Origin: Akkermansia muciniphila
GTDB taxonomy: Bacteria > Verrucomicrobiota > Verrucomicrobiia > Limisphaerales > BJHT01
Length of the DNA: 64,000 nucleotides
Direction of reading: 5' to 3'
Assembly: GCA_945861535.1 (NCBI GenBank)
Contig: CAMAUZ010000022.1
Location: 29,455 to 93,454, forward strand
A program made the position numbers and the translations under genes. The notes below the pieces were generated by a model, which saw only the letters and a list, made by a program, of their open reading frames with translations, had not been told where the DNA came from and did no database searches. Shown piece by piece: positions 8,733-16,757 of the stretch. Positions within the stretch are counted from its first letter, which is position 1. Each line of letters opens with the position of its first letter.

Positions 8733-10943
8733 CTACCGTCCGCTCCCCGCGCCGTCGGGTACGATCACCACAAAGAACAAATCCACCGGGTCCGCTGCGC
8801 CATCGGTCCACACTTCGCCGGGCACGATGTGGCGGCCGGCGGGCGCCGTGGCGGCGAGCGCGAATTCCAGCGCCTGCCGTTTCTCCGCCCCGGCGGCCAC
8901 CACGATTTCCACCGCCACCGCAGCCACAATGTCCGGCCGCGCCAGCCGGACTTTGAACCGCCGTTCGCGCGCCGACGGATTCGTCACGACCAGTTCCACC
9001 ACCAGCTTTTTTCCCGCGCGCACCTCGGCGATATGCGGCTCCACGCGCACGCGATGCAGGTCCCAGTCCCACGCGTGATCGCCGCTCAGCGCGATCGCGT
9101 CCGCCGCCACCGCTGCCGCCGCCGCCCACCGCACGCGTCGCCGAAAATCCTCCTCGTTGAAAGCAAACGCCCCGCCGTGTTCCGCCAGAATCCAGTCCGG
9201 GCGCCCTTCGAGAATACGCCGCGCCGTGCGCTCGTAGCCGCGCGGCAGGCCACGGTTCAACGCCGACCACCCGCCGCTGCCCGTGTATTGGCCGGCGTGA
9301 TAAAAATTGTCGCCGGTGAACACGCACCGCTTCCCATCCACCACGACCTCCAGCCCCATGCCGAAAACCGTCTGCCCCGGATGATGCACCGCCCGCAGCC
9401 GATACTCGCGCCACGCCACCTCCTCGCCGTCCGCCAGCCGCCGCGCCACGCTCACCGGCCGCGCATCCACATACGGCGCGCGGAAGCGCCACGGGTCGCT
9501 GATCACGTCCGCGACGCGGTCGAGCGCCCACACCGCGAACCGCTCGCGCTCCGCCAGCGCGAAGATGCCCGTGTAATGATCGTTGTGCGCGTGGCTCACC
9601 GTCACCACCTCGACCGGACCGAGGCCGAAGTCGCGCCGCAGCTCGGCGACGCGCTGCGTGAGATTCAAACTGTACGCATCCACCAGCAGCACCGGACCGT
9701 CCCGCGACGCCAGCGCGTAGGTGTTGCCCGTCAGATACAGATGCGGCAACAGCCGCGTCCACGGCTGCGGATTCCCCTGCGGATTCGGTGACGCCACCTG
9801 GTCAATCGCGAGAAACGAATACGCCGGCGGCTCGCCAGCGATTTCCTTCGTGTAGCGCTCGAAACTCTTCAACACCGCGAGCCGCTCCAGCCGCTCCGTC
9901 GTGAGCGTCAGCGCTGCGACGGTGTTGGTGAAAATCGCCTCGCCGTGTTCGGGACAAAGCACCGTCGGGCGCGTCGCCGCCAGTCGTCGCAACGAATCCG
10001 CCGCCGCCTGCTGGCCGTCGCTGTTCACATGATGCCAGTCCAGCGTGAACGGCGCCCAGACCTTCCCCGCCGCCGCCAGCGCGTCGCCGCAGAACACCAC
10101 GACCGGCGCCTTGCCCTCGCTCGCCGGCCCCGCGCCGCGCCGCGCGACAAACGCCAGATGATCCCGGCTGTGTCCCGGCGTCGCGACGATCTCAATGCGC
10201 CAGCCACGCCACGGAATCACCGCGCCGTCCTCCAGATCAAAACTCACCCCGGCGATTCCCACCGGCGACACGAAGTAATTCCACTGCCCCCAGAACCGCT
10301 CGAACAAGGGCGGGAATCTTCCGGGCAGGGCGCGCGGCATGGACTTCTCCCAGAAGTTCGCCACCGCCTCGGGACTCAGCCACGCCGCGGACATTTTCCC
10401 CGCGCGCACCGGCACGCCGGCCCGCGCCCAATCCGCCGCCTGCTCGCAACTGTCGCGATGATGATGCGTGAGCAACGCCAGCTCGACCGTCAGCCCGCGC
10501 GCCTGCAACGCCGCCCGATCACTGCTGCGCTGCGCGCCGATCAACACCGCCGCCGCGCCGTCCGTAAGCGCGTAACCCGCGGGCATCCCCGCCGCGCGCA
10601 GCACGCCCGGCGCGATCTCCCGCCAGCCATCGGCCGCCGCACCACTGACTGCGAAACCCGTCAGCCACAGCACCAGCGCGAGCCACGCGCCCAGCCGCCT
10701 TCGCCGAGCCGGAACGGGAGCGCACGCGGCCCGCGTGCCGGTTTGGGCGGCCCGCCCAAACCGTCGTTTCCCCGTCTGCCTTTTCTGCCGCGGGAGAGTG
10801 TGGGTGGAACGAAGTTTTCGGCGGGCCGCCGAAAACTGCACGCGGGCCGCGTGCGCTCCCCAGCTCGCCGGGCTTCGCCCAATTGCGGCTGTGGAGTTCG
10901 TGCTGAATTCAGCGTTGGAACCCCCGAGCGACATCGCCCTCAC
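8733..10943 (-). CDS. Tandem metallo-beta-lactamase-fold protein, secreted or membrane-associated
   Basis: The frame encodes two metallo-beta-lactamase domains in one chain. The first has LLTHHHRDS, where the last histidine of HxHxDH is serine; the second has the canonical VSHAHNDHYTG, with later ligands in HPGQTVFGM and FTGDNFYHAGQ. A C-terminal domain of about 100 residues looks like a beta-sandwich. A hydrophobic segment (LGAWLALVLWLTGFAVSG) near residue 85 resembles a signal peptide, but the only start codons are upstream: GTG at 10943, overlapping the ridA stop as GTGA, or ATG at 10934. The roughly 80 residues before the hydrophobic segment are read through repeat R8 (10716-10860). The true N-terminus is uncertain. 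The domain pair suggests a hydrolase; the substrate is unknown. Confidence 0.75.
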   Translation of the reverse strand: MRAMSLGGSNAEFSTNSTAAIGRSPASWGAHAARVQFSAARRKLRSTHTLPRQKRQTGKRRFGRAAQTGTRAACAPVPARRRRLGAWLALVLWLTGFAVSGAAADGWREIAPGVLRAAGMPAGYALTDGAAAVLIGAQRSSDRAALQARGLTVELALLTHHHRDSCEQAADWARAGVPVRAGKMSAAWLSPEAVANFWEKSMPRALPGRFPPLFERFWGQWNYFVSPVGIAGVSFDLEDGAVIPWRGWRIEIVATPGHSRDHLAFVARRGAGPASEGKAPVVVFCGDALAAAGKVWAPFTLDWHHVNSDGQQAAADSLRRLAATRPTVLCPEHGEAIFTNTVAALTLTTERLERLAVLKSFERYTKEIAGEPPAYSFLAIDQVASPNPQGNPQPWTRLLPHLYLTGNTYALASRDGPVLLVDAYSLNLTQRVAELRRDFGLGPVEVVTVSHAHNDHYTGIFALAERERFAVWALDRVADVISDPWRFRAPYVDARPVSVARRLADGEEVAWREYRLRAVHHPGQTVFGMGLEVVVDGKRCVFTGDNFYHAGQYTGSGGWSALNRGLPRGYERTARRILEGRPDWILAEHGGAFAFNEEDFRRRVRWAAAAAVAADAIALSGDHAWDWDLHRVRVEPHIAEVRAGKKLVVELVVTNPSARERRFKVRLARPDIVAAVAVEIVVAAGAEKRQALEFALAATAPAGRHIVPGEVWTDGAADPVDLFFVVIVPDGAGSGR
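10716..10860. repeat. Inverted repeat R8 inside the 5' part of a gene
   Basis: Terminal arms gggagcgcacgcggcccg... (10716-10738) and ...cgggccgcgtgcgctccc (10838-10860) are inverse complements; inside are two more hairpins, tttgggcggcccgcccaaa and ttttcggcgggccgccgaaaa. The element lies in frame between the coupled GTG start and the signal-like segment of the metallo-beta-lactamase gene. Confidence 0.8.
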
Positions 10944-11326
10944 TTCGACCGCTTCACCGCCACCGCCTCGATCTCATATTTCAGCGCGGGCGGCAGGCAG
11001 TTCGTGATGGTGGTGCGCGTCGGAAACGGCGCGGAGAAATACTCGCGATAAAGCTGATTGTAGAGCGGCACGTCGGACGCCTCGCGCACGTAGTTCCGCG
11101 TCTGGATCACATCCGCCAGCGTGCAACCCGCGGCGGCCAGCACCTGGCGCAGGTTCTCGACGGACCGCCGGAATTCGCCCTCGAACGATTCGCTCACGAT
11201 CTGCCCCTTCGCATCCACCGAGGCCTGCCCCGAGACGAATACGAAATCTCCCGCCACGATGACGGGACTGAACGGCAGGTGCGACGTGGGGGTGTCCGGC
11301 AGGCGGGGATAGGAAACGTTGGTCAT
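10940..11326 (-). CDS. RidA/YjgF/UK114 family protein
   Basis: A 128-residue protein with the family hallmarks: PFSPVIVAGDFVFVSGQ, NLRQVLAAAGCTLADVI, TRNYV and the C-terminal PTRTTI...EIEAVAVK with the arginine that binds the carboxylate of 2-aminoacrylate/imine substrates. RidA removes reactive enamine/imine intermediates of amino acid metabolism; paralogues have other deaminase roles, so the exact role is open. The ATG at 11326 gives the usual start. Its stop overlaps the GTG start of the metallo-beta-lactamase gene by four bases, so the two are translationally coupled. Confidence 0.88.
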   Translation of the reverse strand: MTNVSYPRLPDTPTSHLPFSPVIVAGDFVFVSGQASVDAKGQIVSESFEGEFRRSVENLRQVLAAAGCTLADVIQTRNYVREASDVPLYNQLYREYFSAPFPTRTTITNCLPPALKYEIEAVAVKRSK

Positions 11327-11417
11327 GATGTTGGGCACGATTGAACGGCGCGCCTTCCGCGAATGCAAGAACGCGAACCGGGCCGGGGGACAGCGAGCAC
11401 ACGGTCTGGCTCGCCTG

Positions 11418-11553
11418 TGGGGCAGGCATCCTTGCCTGCCGGTTCGCGGGGCATCCCTGCCCTGTGTTCCTTGCCCCACCGCGCCGCACGGCCGCCGTGG
11501 GAACGGGCGGCACGGATGCCGCCCGAACCGTCAGGCTGGAAGCCTGACCCACA
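11418..11553. repeat. Dispersed repeat R2, copy 1
   Basis: Begins gtggggcaggcatccttgcc and ends ggctggaagcctgacccac, with an inverted ggcatccctgcc / ggcacggatgccgccc pair inside. It occupies the gap between divergent ridA and the glycosidase-like gene. Other copies: 13796-13933, 22466-22600, 51829-51964. Confidence 0.85.
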
Positions 11554-11610
11554 AGACGCCGCGCCCACACTTGCCAACACGCACGCGCCACGGTGAACTC
11601 GCCGCACTCC

Positions 11611-13557
11611 ATGAAAACCGAACGTCCCGCCACCTCCATCCTCACCATCGCGCCGCGCCTGTTGCTCGGCCTGCTCCTCCTCTTCGCCACCGCCGACCGC
11701 ACCCGCGCCGCCGAGACCAATCGCTGGTTCAACACCCTCGTCGCCCACTGGACCGACTACGCCACGCCCGAATATCTGGACTTCCTCGGCGAGGCGCGGC
11801 CCGAAATCGCGCAGGTCGGATTCTACGGCCTCACCTTTTACAGCCTCGCGCACACGCCCTTTTACAAAGGCTATCCGGCGCACTTTCCAATTCAGGGAAC
11901 GAAGGAATGCGGCGACTGGTTCGCACAGTTGAATCGCGAGATCCACAGCCGCGGCGTGAAGGTCGTCGGTCATTTCAACATGACCTTCATCTTCGGCGAT
12001 CCGGCGAAGAAGGCGGGGTTCTTCGAGTGGTACGACAAGGGCTGGAACGAAGCCGAGTTCGGCCCCAAGCCCTGCGCCGATCCGACCGAGATGTTGCAGC
12101 GCGACGCGGCGGGCCAGCTCGTGGCGACGCACTCCTACAAGATCGGCGGCTGGCCCGAGTACCATGGCTGCCTGAACAATCCCAAGTGGCGCACCTGCGT
12201 GAAGGCGATGGCGAAGTCCGCCATCGCGCGCGGCGTGGACGGCCTGATCGCGAATTATTTCTACCGACGCGATTGCCTCTGCGAATTCTGCGTCGCCGGT
12301 TTCCGCCAGCATCTCGCGACGAATTACACCGCCGCGGATTTGCGCGCCCGCTTCGCCATCGCCGATCTGAAAACCCACGTCTTCACCGACATCCCGTCGT
12401 GGCACGATCCGAAGCAGACCACGCCGTTTCGCCTGGCCGCGCTGCGCTGGACGCAGCTCGCGCTGAAGGACGCCTTCGACGACGTGCTGCTGCGCTGCGG
12501 CCGCTCGCTCAAGCCGGACCTGCTGATCGCGCAATGGAATCATCTCGGCGCGTTCAATCAAATCAACGGCGACGAACGCTGCGTCCTGCCTGGCGACCTC
12601 TGGGGACGCGACGAAGATTATCTCTGGTACAGCACCGGCAACGCCGCGTCGCAGACCGATCTGGCCAACGGCGATCTCGGCGACGGCACGCTGCAACTGC
12701 GCTACCTCCGCGGCGCGTTCGGACCGAAGCCGGTCGTGCTCGGCAAATACGAGCAGACCCGCACGCGCGCGACGATTGCCGAAGGGCTGGCGAATGCCGG
12801 CGGCGGCCTCGGTTTTTACGCGCCCTTCAAAAACCCCGCCGGCCGCACGGCATTGGTGAGCTACTTCCGTTTCGCCCGCGAGCAGCGCGAGCTTTTTCTC
12901 GGTGCCCAACCCGCCGCCGAACTGCTGCTGCTCTATCCGCGCAGCGCCGTCCACGCCGGCGACATCGCGCCCGTCGCGCGCTTTCGGGCGCTGGGAAAAC
13001 TGCTCGTGCGCGCCGGCTACGCCTTCGACATCGTGCCCGACGACCGCCTGTCCGCCGAACACCTGCGCGGCCGCACGGCCCTCGCAGCGGTGGATGAATC
13101 CGCGCTGAGCGCCGACGCGAAGAAACTGCTCGCTGATTTCAAAGGTGCCCGCCTCCCCGCGCTCACCGCCGAACTGCCCGCCGCCGACGGCTGGCAGCCG
13201 AAGGAACTTGCGTGCGTCACCCGCCGCACGGGCAGTTGGAAGGTCGCCGTCTCGGTCCTCACGGCTCCGACCGGCAATCGCAAATTCGTCCACCTCGTGA
13301 ACTACGACCGCGAGGAACCCGCGAAAGGCGCGTCCAGCGCGGGCCGCGGGCCGCAGGACGAAAAACCGATCCTGAGCCAAAGCCTCACCATCGAACTGCC
13401 CCTCGCCCCCGGCCGCCGCGTGAAAAGCGTGCGCCTCCGCTCGCCCGACAGCGACGTGACCACCGGCCCGGTGCCGTTCACTGCCACCGGCGCGACCGCG
13501 CGTTTCATCGTGCCGCGCATGTTGGTGTACACGGTGGCGGAGGTGGAGTTGGAGTGA
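11611..13557 (+). CDS. Secreted protein with glycoside-hydrolase-like region, function unknown
   Basis: A 648-residue protein with a signal peptide (LLLGLLLLFATADRTRAAE). Residues about 40-440 read like a TIM-barrel glycosidase: ARPEIAQVGFYGLTF, GVKVVGHFNMTFIFGDP, AIARGVDGLIANYFYRRDC, then a cysteine pair in DCLCEFC and a short ALRWTQLALKDAFDDVL helix. The C-terminal third has LLLYPRSAVHAGD and FVHLVNYDRE, resembling the trimerisation and beta-sandwich regions of family 42-like enzymes. I cannot assign a family with certainty. An upstream GTG at 11593 is possible, but the ATG at 11611 gives the better signal peptide. It stands alone, divergent from ridA. Confidence 0.7.
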   Translation: MKTERPATSILTIAPRLLLGLLLLFATADRTRAAETNRWFNTLVAHWTDYATPEYLDFLGEARPEIAQVGFYGLTFYSLAHTPFYKGYPAHFPIQGTKECGDWFAQLNREIHSRGVKVVGHFNMTFIFGDPAKKAGFFEWYDKGWNEAEFGPKPCADPTEMLQRDAAGQLVATHSYKIGGWPEYHGCLNNPKWRTCVKAMAKSAIARGVDGLIANYFYRRDCLCEFCVAGFRQHLATNYTAADLRARFAIADLKTHVFTDIPSWHDPKQTTPFRLAALRWTQLALKDAFDDVLLRCGRSLKPDLLIAQWNHLGAFNQINGDERCVLPGDLWGRDEDYLWYSTGNAASQTDLANGDLGDGTLQLRYLRGAFGPKPVVLGKYEQTRTRATIAEGLANAGGGLGFYAPFKNPAGRTALVSYFRFAREQRELFLGAQPAAELLLLYPRSAVHAGDIAPVARFRALGKLLVRAGYAFDIVPDDRLSAEHLRGRTALAAVDESALSADAKKLLADFKGARLPALTAELPAADGWQPKELACVTRRTGSWKVAVSVLTAPTGNRKFVHLVNYDREEPAKGASSAGRGPQDEKPILSQSLTIELPLAPGRRVKSVRLRSPDSDVTTGPVPFTATGATARFIVPRMLVYTVAEVELE

Positions 13558-13671
13558 CGAACGAGGAGACAGGAGACAGGAGCCGGGAGCCAAAAGCGCA
13601 GGGTGCGTGGTCCTGCCTTTGACACGGAGGAGACCGGTTCTCCGTCGTTGTGGCCGGAATAGACCGGGGTG

Positions 13672-13750
13672 GGTAGGGCGCGTCTGTCCTCAGCGCGCCG
13701 GTGACGCGTCCCCACGGCCCGCGGCGCGCTGAGGACAGACGCGCCCTACC
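13672..13750. repeat. Palindromic repeat R1, copy 1
   Basis: Perfect 29-base arms (13672-13700 and 13722-13750), starting ggtagggcgcgtctgtcctc, flank a 21-base loop. Near-identical palindromes lie at 28859-28938 and 51708-51786. Here and at 51708 it is followed closely by an R2 copy. Confidence 0.9.
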
Positions 13751-13795
13751 AGCGGCGGCGGCGTTTCTCCGCAGCGTGGGTGGCGCGCTGCTCGG

Positions 13796-13933
13796 GTGGG
13801 GCAGGCATCCTTGCCTGCCGGTTCGCGGGGCATCCCTGCCCCGTGTTCCCACGCGGTGATCTGCCCGCCGCCGGAAATTGGGCACGGGCGGCACGATGCC
13901 GCCCGAACTGGCAGGCTGGAAGCCTGCCCCACA
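13796..13933. repeat. Dispersed repeat R2, copy 2
   Basis: Same ends as copy 1 (gtggggcaggcatccttgcc ... ggctggaagcctgccccac). Together with R1 copy 1 it accounts for most of the 441-base gap 13558-13998 before the TauE-type gene. The long frame that starts at 13780 is only the translation of this repeat running into that gene. Confidence 0.85.
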
Positions 13934-13998
13934 GGACCGGGCCTCCGCGTTCCGCTTTCTGCATTCGTAATTCGCCGTTCGCCATTCATCATTCGCGC

Positions 13999-14799
13999 GT
14001 GTCTGACTGGACCAACATTCTCGTGGCGGCGATTGCGGTGACGTTCATCGGTCTCTCGAAGGCCGGGTTCGGCGGCGGGCTGGGCATGTTGACCACGCCG
14101 CTGTGCGTGTTCGCCTTCGGGCCGAAGGACGCCATCGGCATCCTGCTCCCGCTGCTGTGCGCGGGCGACGCCTTCTCGCTGTATCACTACTGGGGCAAGT
14201 GGGAGAAACGGAACCTCGTGTATCTGCTGCCCGGCGTGGTGATCGGCGTGGTGATCGGCGTGCAGCTCATCGGCCGGTTTTCGCCGCAGCAATTGCAGTT
14301 TTGCATCGGCGTGCTGGCGGTGTTGTTCGTCGTGTTCCAGCTCGTGAAGGAGAAAATCTTCCAGGCGGAGGGCGCGTTTTCTCCCAGCCATGCGATTGGC
14401 ATTCCGTGCGGCATCGGCGCGGGCATCACCTCGACGTTCGCGCACGGGGCCGGACCGGTCGTCGCGGTGTTCGTCATGCCGCAGAAACTGCCCAAGGAAA
14501 TCTACGTCGGCACCACCGTGCTGATGTTCACCTGCATCAACTGGATCAAGATGCCGTTCTTCCTGCTCGACCGCGAGCTGACCAACCTCTCCGTGCTGGT
14601 GCCGCACGCAATCATCACCCGCGAAACGCTCTGGCTCAGCCTGCTGTTTTTTCCGCTCGTGCCCGTCGGCGTGTGGCTCGGCGTCTGGCTCAATCGCCGC
14701 TTCTCCGAGCGGCTGTTCCTGCGTTTCGTGTACGTGCTGACGTTCCTCACCGGCCTCGAGCTGATCTTCCATTCGCACATCGTGAAACTGCTGCGCTGA
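13999..14799 (+). CDS. TSUP family (TauE/SafE) membrane permease
   Basis: A 266-residue membrane protein with about eight hydrophobic segments (for example LVAAIAVTFIGLSKAGFGGG, YLLPGVVIGVVIGVQLIG, LWLSLLFFPLVPVGVWLGV). The paired glycine-rich motifs at the N-terminus (GLSKAGFGGGLG) and mid-protein (GITSTFAHGAGP) are typical of TauE/SafE exporters of sulphite, sulphonates or other organic anions. The start is taken as GTG at 13999 because everything upstream in frame is repeat R2. The substrate cannot be assigned; the iron-sulphur locus next to it is on the opposite strand. Confidence 0.85.
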   Translation: MSDWTNILVAAIAVTFIGLSKAGFGGGLGMLTTPLCVFAFGPKDAIGILLPLLCAGDAFSLYHYWGKWEKRNLVYLLPGVVIGVVIGVQLIGRFSPQQLQFCIGVLAVLFVVFQLVKEKIFQAEGAFSPSHAIGIPCGIGAGITSTFAHGAGPVVAVFVMPQKLPKEIYVGTTVLMFTCINWIKMPFFLLDRELTNLSVLVPHAIITRETLWLSLLFFPLVPVGVWLGVWLNRRFSERLFLRFVYVLTFLTGLELIFHSHIVKLLR

Positions 14800-14851
14800 A
14801 CGTGGTCGCCGCGGTTGGGGTTGCGCGCGGCCGCGAGGGCGGCCTGTAGGA

Positions 14852-14925
14852 GCCGACGTTAGGAGAACCCGAGCGCCAAAAAAAGGCGCAGCATGGGGCC
14901 GACGTACTCGGCAGGCGAAGCGGGA
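14852..14925. repeat. Dispersed repeat R7, copy 1
   Basis: Contains gccgacgttaggagaacccg followed by gcagcatggggccgacgtac. Diverged copies lie at 46115-46200 and 46390-46520. Confidence 0.7.
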
Positions 14926-15327
14926 GCAGTTGGCCGTGTCGGGTGTTTTCCGATCCCCGCAGAAGGGAGCCAGAGCCGCGTGGAAAACCCGCGCCGCACC
15001 CACGACAAAACTTTGTCGCATATGCGACAAAGTTTTGTTAACCGCCCTGTTGTCAGGGCTTTATTGATTTCATCAATTTGCGCAAACACCGGGAATCGGG
15101 GCGGGTGGCGGATGGGGTACGTTGGCAGGCTCCAACCATTTCCGCGCGAGACGGGGACCGAGTCTTGTGGGCCGATTCGGGCACAGCGTGTGGAACCGGA
15201 GCGCGGTTTCAAAACGCGGTTTGGCGCGGTTTGGCCGGGTCGCTCGTGGAAGGAGGTTAGGGTCTCGTGACCTCGACTCCTACAAGGGCAAGGGCGGGCG
15301 GCACGCCCTCCCGCCCGCGGCCACGGT
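14926..15327. other. Non-coding part of the convergent gap before the iron-sulphur locus
   Basis: Between the TauE-type gene (plus) and the U-type scaffold gene (minus) there is no supported gene; a 125-codon plus-strand frame at 14893-15270 starts in repeat R7 and has no recognisable features. The region holds one striking element, the perfect palindrome at 15005-15038. I see nothing else in it. Confidence 0.55.
15005..15038. repeat. Perfect 34-base palindrome
   Basis: The left arm acaaaactttgtcgcat is exactly complementary to the right arm with no spacer. The arms end in A/T runs in both directions, so in RNA it could form a terminator-like hairpin for both convergent genes; a dimeric protein-binding site is the alternative. 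It is much more AT-rich than its surroundings. Confidence 0.8.
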
Positions 15328-15846
15328 TCAGGCCGGACTTTCTGATTCGCGGAGGAACACCACTTTGACGCCGCCCTTTTTTGGGTCGGGCTTGTTGAAG
15401 CTGTCCATCAGGCTCGAGGGCACGGCCGCGGCTGCGGACGCGGACGCGGGCACTGCGGGAGACGACGCCGGGGCGGACGGTTCCAGCGCCTGGCGGATGG
15501 CGCCTTCCACGAGCGCAGTGCAATGCACTTTTGTTGGCGGCAGCGGGCCGAGGTCTTTGGCGAGCTCTTCGCCACGCATGGCCAAGGCTTCGGCGGGGGA
15601 TTTGCCGCGGATGAGTTCCATCGCGAGGCTGGCGGCGGCGATGGCGGTTTCGCAGCCGAAGGATTGGAAGCTGGCGCGGTCGATCACTTTCCGGCCGCCT
15701 TCCTCCTTGAACTTCACCCACACGCGGAGCATGTCGCCGCATTCGGCGCTGCCGACGGTGCCGATGGAGTCGGCGTTGGGCAGTTCGCCCATATTTTGCG
15801 GGTTGGCCATCGCGGCGGTGACGCGGGATTGGAAGTCGTCTGACAT
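15328..15846 (-). CDS. IscU/NifU N-terminal-type iron-sulphur scaffold protein
   Basis: A 172-residue U-type scaffold. It shows GTVGSAECGDMLRVWVKF, SFGCETAIAAASLAMELI and VHCTALVEGAI, supplying the three conserved cysteines on which a transient cluster is built. Residues 125-172 are an Ala/Ser-rich linker and a short tail ending GGVKVVFLRE, longer than typical IscU. The frame extends upstream to 15951, but that part overlaps repeat R11; the ATG at 15846 gives the usual start. It is the last gene of the minus-strand iron-sulphur locus and a second U-type protein besides SufU at the other end. Confidence 0.88.
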   Translation of the reverse strand: MSDDFQSRVTAAMANPQNMGELPNADSIGTVGSAECGDMLRVWVKFKEEGGRKVIDRASFQSFGCETAIAAASLAMELIRGKSPAEALAMRGEELAKDLGPLPPTKVHCTALVEGAIRQALEPSAPASSPAVPASASAAAAVPSSLMDSFNKPDPKKGGVKVVFLRESESPA

Positions 15847-15934
15847 AAGTGGCGCGAGCCTAGCGCAACGAGGCGGATGCGCGAAGGGAAACCCGGCGAG
15901 ACCGAAATCGGCAGTTGCCCAAGACGGGGAGTGG

Positions 15935-16044
15935 AAACCACTAACCGGCACTAACTGGCACTAGTGAAAACCCGGCAGGCAAAACCGGCGGAGTGAATTC
16001 GGGCCGGCGTTTTATTAGTGCCAGTTAGCGCCAGTCAGTGGTTT
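15935..16044. repeat. Inverted repeat R11
   Basis: Arms of about 42 bases (15935-15976 and 16003-16044) are inverse complements with a few mismatches. Each carries the direct repeat ggcactaactggcacta. It fills the gap between the rhodanese-like gene and the U-type scaffold gene, so any operon transcript would contain a long hairpin here. Confidence 0.85.
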
Positions 16045-16140
16045 TACCGCGTTCGTGTTTCAGCAATCGCCCGGTAAGGACCAGCGCAGGAAAGCGGCGG
16101 CGTGCGGTTGGGTTCTGCGGTTTTCCATACAGCACACAAC

Positions 16141-16695
16141 TCAGGTATTCTCCACTCTGTACCTCGGCATTTTTCCATCCACTTCCTGCGCCCACGCGTC
16201 GATGCCGCCGCGCAGGTATTTGGCGTGGGTGAAACCGTGGCCGGCGAAGTAGGCGGCGGCGTCGAGGCTGGCGGCGCCGTCGTGATCGTAGAAGACGAGG
16301 AGCGCGTCACGCGGGGCGGTGCCCATGAGTTTTTGCACGAATTCCTGGTTTACGAATTCCGCGCCGTCGATGCGCACGGCGTCCCATTCTTCGCGGGTGC
16401 GGATGTCGAGCAGGCGCACGGGTTCACCGCGCGTGCGGCGGTCGGCGACTTCGCGGGGGGTGATCTCGATCTGCTGGTCCTGCGCGTGGCTGGCCTGGAT
16501 GTGCGCGAGGACTTCGGCGACGGCAAGGTTGCCGTTGCGCTCGCAGAGTTGGGCGAGGGTCTCGGTGGGCTGGAAGCCGCAGCTCGAGCAGCCGCCGATG
16601 TGGTATTTGCGGAAGAGCGCCCGGCGCGCGCCGGGATAGGCCGCGAGGACGTCGCTCATGGCGCTGGTGGGGGAGATGGGGTCAGGGGTGGTCAT
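16141..16695 (-). CDS. Rhodanese-like protein with DUF1858-type N-terminus, catalytic cysteine missing
   Basis: A 184-residue two-domain protein. Residues about 10-60 resemble the DUF1858/ScdA-N type cysteine domain (YPGARRALFRKYHIGGCSSCG). Residues about 75-180 form a rhodanese domain (EPVRLLDIRTREEWDAVRI ... GFTHAKYLRGGIDAWA). Where an active rhodanese has a cysteine opening the active-site loop, this one reads YDHDGAAS, so sulphur transfer by the usual mechanism is unlikely and a binding role is more probable. It lies between sufS and the second U-type scaffold, which suggests a part in sulphur or iron-sulphur handling. Confidence 0.82.
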   Translation of the reverse strand: MTTPDPISPTSAMSDVLAAYPGARRALFRKYHIGGCSSCGFQPTETLAQLCERNGNLAVAEVLAHIQASHAQDQQIEITPREVADRRTRGEPVRLLDIRTREEWDAVRIDGAEFVNQEFVQKLMGTAPRDALLVFYDHDGAASLDAAAYFAGHGFTHAKYLRGGIDAWAQEVDGKMPRYRVENT

Positions 16696-16757
16696 AAATC
16701 ATCGGGTTGCAAACCGGTTGGGCGGAGGCGCGACAAACCTATCGCGAACCGATTTTC

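Noticed and set aside
8652..9791. 379-codon plus-strand frame opposite the metallo-beta-lactamase gene
   Set aside because: Arg/His-rich shadow frame with no domain; the minus strand has clear HxHxDH motifs.
13780..13998. Upstream 73-codon extension of the TauE-type gene
   Set aside because: It is a translation of repeat R2; the conserved protein starts at GTG 13999.
14893..15270. 125-codon plus-strand frame
   Set aside because: It starts in repeat R7, runs through the 34-base palindrome and has no recognisable protein features.
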